The notes under the pieces were generated by a model. It was not told where the DNA came from, made no database searches, and was given only the letters and a program-made list of their open reading frames with translations. A stretch of 64,000 nt of DNA from contig BCGQ01000009.1 in NCBI GenBank assembly GCA_001599355.1, positions 496,001-560,000 on the forward strand, written 5' to 3'. This stretch comes from Nakazawaea peltata. Taxonomy: Eukaryota; Ascomycota; Pichiomycetes; Alaninales; Pachysolenaceae. Below are positions 60,751-64,000 of this stretch, one piece after another. Position 1 is the stretch's first letter; each line of letters begins with the position of its first letter. The translations under genes and the position numbers were made by a program.

Positions 60751-62268
60751 ATGCCCACGAAGAAGAAGGACACCCATTTATTTGTTTTGGTTCACGGGCT
60801 TTGGGGTGGACCAGGCCATCTTGGCTCGATAGAAGCTGCTTTGAAGGCAAATTTTCAGGATGAGGGGATCCGTGTGTTCATTCCAAAATCATTCGCTTAT
60901 CTCAGGACCTACGACGGGTTAAAAAGATGCGGTGATTCGTTGATCGAAGAATTGTTGCTGGAATTGGCTAAACCAGAAGCCAGCGCCATCTCCCATATCA
61001 GTTTCTTGGGCTATTCAATGGGTGGTTTGGTGGCAAGATATTGTATTGGAGAATTATCTTCGTTGGATGGATTCTTTGATATTTACAAACCTATGTTCTT
61101 TACAACTTTTTCCTCTCCACATTTAGGAGTTGGATTTTATGACCGGTCCCTGTTCCACCTCATTCTTAACAGTTTGGGAAAAACTTTAATAGGACTTTCT
61201 GGTCAGGAACTTTTCGGTGTTGATAAGGATAAAATATTGTTACAATTGCTGGATCCAAATAAAAGATATTATAAGGCATTAGCTAAATTTGAGAAAAGAA
61301 TCTCCTTTGCCAATGTTAGAAATGATAGAACCGTTGCATTTTATACCCTGTTCATGACTCATTTCACCCCTTTCAATGATTGGGATACTGTCAAATTAGA
61401 GTATCTCGACTTTCCTAGGGTCGAAGTTAACGGTAAACATGTTAAAACTAGAATCGTAGATATTAAGAAAAGTACAAGAGTTGAGCCTGTCCCATCTCCA
61501 CTTACCCTCGAGGGGTTCCGCGCATATATAGTCATTATTTGTTTAGCTATATTTATCTTCCCCTTCTGGTTGCCAGTGGTATTCACAGTGAGTTGCTTTG
61601 GAACTGTTATGTCACGTTTAAGAGGCATACTTTCTAAGGGCCCTGATAATGCTCTGCTGTGGAAACTGTTGAAATCCAAGATAGATCGTAAATCACCTGA
61701 AAGTTTAGATATGCTGTCTTCTCCATCAAATGGCTCGGTTGCTTCCGGTAAGCATGATCATGCCATTTCTGAAGGTCTTGCGGAGATGACCGAAAATTAT
61801 GTAGAAGGAGTATTACTGCTGGAAGACAGGTTGCATGGAGAACTGGATCTGCTGGAAGATACCGAATTATTAGGTTCGTCTACTTCCGTTGAGTCTGAAC
61901 ATTCAAAAAATCCTTTCAAATTTGCAGTTAAATATGATCTCGACAAGTTCATTCAAGCAATCAAAGAAAACTCAGAAGCCTTTGAAGAAAGTTACTACAG
62001 TGGTTTCAATGGTGATGAAGATAAAGTGAAGTCCGAGTTTCCTGTACTTGATATTGAAGCTAACAAGTTAAATGTGGGCGAAGATAAATTGGAGATGGCC
62101 AAAAACTTGAATTCTTTGCCTTTCATTAGAATACCTGTATATGTTGATGCCTTCAATGCTCATGATAACATCATCAGTAGAAGAGGTGTGACCACATCTC
62201 CTAAAGGTGTCGCACCTATTTTGGTTTGGTGCGGACTTTTGAAAGTGTTTTCGGAGTCATCCAATTGA
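60751..62268 (+). CDS. LPL1: Putative serine lipase, DUF676 (Lpl1/Rog1 type)
   Basis: An alpha/beta-hydrolase of 505 residues. The oxyanion/His-Gly start FVLVHGLWGGPGHLGSIEAA and nucleophile elbow FLGYSMGGLVARYCIGEL are intact, as is FTTFSSPHLGVGFYD; the probable catalytic His lies in DAFNAHDNIISR near the C-terminus. A hydrophobic hairpin (IVIICLAIFIFPFWLPVVF, about residues 258-285) could insert into a lipid monolayer. Layout fits the lipid-droplet phospholipase Lpl1 better than Rog1, but the two are related, so the symbol is tentative. Confidence 0.75.
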   Translation: MPTKKKDTHLFVLVHGLWGGPGHLGSIEAALKANFQDEGIRVFIPKSFAYLRTYDGLKRCGDSLIEELLLELAKPEASAISHISFLGYSMGGLVARYCIGELSSLDGFFDIYKPMFFTTFSSPHLGVGFYDRSLFHLILNSLGKTLIGLSGQELFGVDKDKILLQLLDPNKRYYKALAKFEKRISFANVRNDRTVAFYTLFMTHFTPFNDWDTVKLEYLDFPRVEVNGKHVKTRIVDIKKSTRVEPVPSPLTLEGFRAYIVIICLAIFIFPFWLPVVFTVSCFGTVMSRLRGILSKGPDNALLWKLLKSKIDRKSPESLDMLSSPSNGSVASGKHDHAISEGLAEMTENYVEGVLLLEDRLHGELDLLEDTELLGSSTSVESEHSKNPFKFAVKYDLDKFIQAIKENSEAFEESYYSGFNGDEDKVKSEFPVLDIEANKLNVGEDKLEMAKNLNSLPFIRIPVYVDAFNAHDNIISRRGVTTSPKGVAPILVWCGLLKVFSESSN

Positions 62269-62365
62269 GATTCGAGTTAATAGATTTATTCTTATCATAC
62301 AATATTGTAATCCAACATATAATAGTCTAAAATTCATTCATTTGTTTTTATCAAGATATACAATC

Positions 62366-64000
62366 TTACTCATTCAATGTAACGTAGTTAGACGGGAACA
62401 AGTTTCTCTTTCCGTTCAAGGAACCCAACCACCAGTCTTCATCGACAAACTCGATGTCCTCAATGACATCACCTTCTTTGAAGGTCAACTCGTTGTCTTC
62501 GGTAGCATCGTAGTCGTACTCAGCAACAGCTGTCTTTCCCTTTGAAGGGGCAGGAGCAGCTGATCTTTGAGGCAACGATGGAGCAGCAGCTTCTTCTTCT
62601 TGCTCTTCCTTTTCTTCAGAGAGAGTGACATAAGTAGCTGGGAATAAACCAGTTTCACCGGTCTTGGTGTGAGTACCCATCCACCAGTCATCGTCGACAA
62701 AGTCAATTTCTACGATCAAATCACCTTCTTCAAATCCTATTTCGTTATCGTCATCTTTTTCGTAACTGTATTCGGCTACAGCCTTAGGTTTCTTCTTTTC
62801 AGTAGGAGCTGGGGCTGGGGCTCTCTGTGGTAAAGAAGGAGCAGGTGGTTCAGGCTCAGAAGCTGCTGGAGGTGGAGGAACTGATCTTCTAGTTGGGAGA
62901 GAAGGAGTTGGTTCCGGAGCTTCTGGCTCTTCTTCTGGTTCTTCTTCGGCAACTGGCTCTTCTTCTTCTGGTTCTTCCTCTGGTTCTTCTTCAGCAACAG
63001 GTTCTTCTTCTGGCTCCTCTTCTGGCTCCTCCTCAGCAGCCAGAGGTGGAGGAACAGAACGTCTAATTGGAGCCTCTGGAGCCTTCTCACTGGACTTAAC
63101 AATATCATTCTCACTCTTCTCGACAGTTTGGAATTTACCCTTCTTCTCAGCCCAAATTTGAGCTGGTGTCTTACCATTTTCAGAAGCGAAATCCTTAGAC
63201 AGACCAGAAGTCAAAGTAGTCTTCTTGGCAAAAGAGTTAATTGGAGCAGGAGGTTTAGTTCCAAAGGAAACTGGAGAAGACTCCTTAACCTCGGAGTATC
63301 TAGAAGCGACAGAATTGGAAGCCTTTGGCTTTGGTAACGAAGTCAATCTACCATCACCAGCGCCTGGAGTAATTGAAATAGTCTTGACTTTCTCCTCTAA
63401 TTTATCGGTGGCAGAAACATCGGAATTCGATGGCTTAGGAGTAGAAGAGATAGTGTCACTCTTACCCTTTCTCAACAGCTCAATGTCAACTTTGGTTGGC
63501 TTATAAGCAGATGGGACTGTTTGCAATGGTTTCTCGTGGAAATCTCTGACCTCAGTTTCCTCTTCACCATCCCATTCATCTTCATCTTCTTGAGAAGCAA
63601 GTGGCTTGGCAGCTGGTTTTGGTGGAGCTGGTTTAGAAGCTGGAATTGGCTTGGATGGAGCTGGTTTAGGCTTAATAATAGAAGGCAGTGGCAGTGGCAG
63701 TGGCAGGGCCTTTGGAGTTGGCAGCTTAGTTGAAGCACTAGTTGGTTTCAGACCCAAACTTTGAATCGAGTATCTGGCACCAGCAGCATCACTAACACGC
63801 TTCAAAATATCTTGAGCATCCAAATCATCCGAATCTCTAGCAGTAATTTGAACATGATAACCTTTCAAAATCTTAGCCACCTCTCCAAAGTTAGCACCAA
63901 ATGACACCTTGGATTTCAATGGGGAATTCTCAGGACACCATCCCAAAAGTACAATCTTCTTGACATCAGAACCAGGAGCACTAATCTTGGCCAATCCGAA
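62366..64000 (-). CDS. ABP1: Actin-binding protein Abp1, 5' end cut by window edge
   Basis: Links cortical actin patches, Arp2/3 and endocytosis. The frame is open at the right edge, so the N-terminus lies outside. Visible order: end of an ADF-H domain (KKIVLLGWCPENSPLKSKVS; GYHVQITARDSDDLDAQDIL), a Pro/Lys/Ser-rich central region with short acidic repeats (EEEPEEEP units, about 62930-63045) and two C-terminal SH3 domains (AVAEYSYEKDDDNEIGFEEG..DDDWWMG and AVAEYDYDATEDNELTFKEG..DEDWWLG). S. cerevisiae Abp1 has one SH3; two, as here, are found in several other fungi. Confidence 0.93.
   Translation of the reverse strand, partial: FGLAKISAPGSDVKKIVLLGWCPENSPLKSKVSFGANFGEVAKILKGYHVQITARDSDDLDAQDILKRVSDAAGARYSIQSLGLKPTSASTKLPTPKALPLPLPLPSIIKPKPAPSKPIPASKPAPPKPAAKPLASQEDEDEWDGEEETEVRDFHEKPLQTVPSAYKPTKVDIELLRKGKSDTISSTPKPSNSDVSATDKLEEKVKTISITPGAGDGRLTSLPKPKASNSVASRYSEVKESSPVSFGTKPPAPINSFAKKTTLTSGLSKDFASENGKTPAQIWAEKKGKFQTVEKSENDIVKSSEKAPEAPIRRSVPPPLAAEEEPEEEPEEEPVAEEEPEEEPEEEEPVAEEEPEEEPEAPEPTPSLPTRRSVPPPPAASEPEPPAPSLPQRAPAPAPTEKKKPKAVAEYSYEKDDDNEIGFEEGDLIVEIDFVDDDWWMGTHTKTGETGLFPATYVTLSEEKEEQEEEAAAPSLPQRSAAPAPSKGKTAVAEYDYDATEDNELTFKEGDVIEDIEFVDEDWWLGSLNGKRNLFPSNYVTLNE

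Noticed and set aside
1-64000. CTG as serine (CUG-Ser clades) or as leucine
   Set aside because: The 21 conserved sites compared match Ala, including catalytic-motif positions where Ser or Leu is not expected.
1-64000. CRISPR arrays, prophage, integrated virus or toxin remnants
   Set aside because: Nothing of this kind is seen; tandem repeats here lack spacers and the genome is eukaryotic.

Overview
The window is a gene-dense chromosome segment from a budding yeast (Saccharomycotina). I place 39 protein genes, two identical tRNA-Arg(UCU) genes and no mobile element. Eight genes carry spliceosomal introns with GTRAGT-type donors and TACTAAC-type branch sites. Most introns are 53-70 nt; the one in BGL2 is about 408 nt.

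The strongest taxonomic signal is the genetic code. At 21 places where families such as ADE6, TYR1, MCA1, BGL2, ERG8, CAR1, LIP5, PRE5 and ARL1 have alanine, this DNA has CTG. Examples are the arginase metal motif DAH-[CTG]-DIN and the BGL2 proton-donor motif GSE-[CTG]-LYR. I found no CTG at a position I know to be invariant leucine. This fits the CUG-Ala clade (Pachysolen, Nakazawaea, Peterozyma; NCBI translation table 26). The moderate GC of the genes leans towards Nakazawaea or Peterozyma over AT-rich Pachysolen, but that is only a guess. Any protein made from this window with the standard code carries Leu where Ala is expected at each CTG.

Layout. 1-10.3 kb: the 3' part of ADE6 (purines), DSC3 (Golgi/ER ubiquitin ligase), a zinc-cluster regulator, a PNGase A-like glycoamidase and a second zinc-cluster regulator. 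10.3-16.2 kb: DUO1 (kinetochore), tRNA-Arg, IRC6 (clathrin adaptor helper), SEC15 (exocyst), EMC4. 16.4-25 kb: BGL2 (wall glucanase), an amidase, a cytosolic GH3 beta-glucosidase, IDI1. 25.8-36.4 kb: BFR1, a SPOUT methyltransferase, a FAS1 protein with dibasic repeats, ERG8, TYR1, ARL1, a CQD1-like UbiB kinase. 36.5-42.7 kb: two DUF3445 paralogues enclosing metacaspase MCA1, a metallothionein and arginase CAR1. 42.7-49 kb: a Vip1-like RRM protein, GDE1 and the second tRNA-Arg. 49.6-64 kb: LIP5, POP7, a small unknown, an FBXO21-like F-box protein, DAL3, PRE5, VPS55, an unknown, GLC8, ERV29, an LPL1/ROG1-type lipase and ABP1, cut by the right edge.

Most genes are housekeeping and unlinked in function. 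Loose themes are nitrogen use (amidase, CAR1, DAL3, each with GATAAG sites upstream), the mevalonate pathway (ERG8 and IDI1 about 5 kb apart) and secretory traffic (SEC15, EMC4, ARL1, VPS55, ERV29, IRC6). The most unusual non-coding structures are a 12-nt-spaced array of eight TGAGTC elements ending in an 18-bp Gcn4-type palindrome (20525-20625) and a periodic GRCTRARY array inside the long BGL2 intron (17341-17444).
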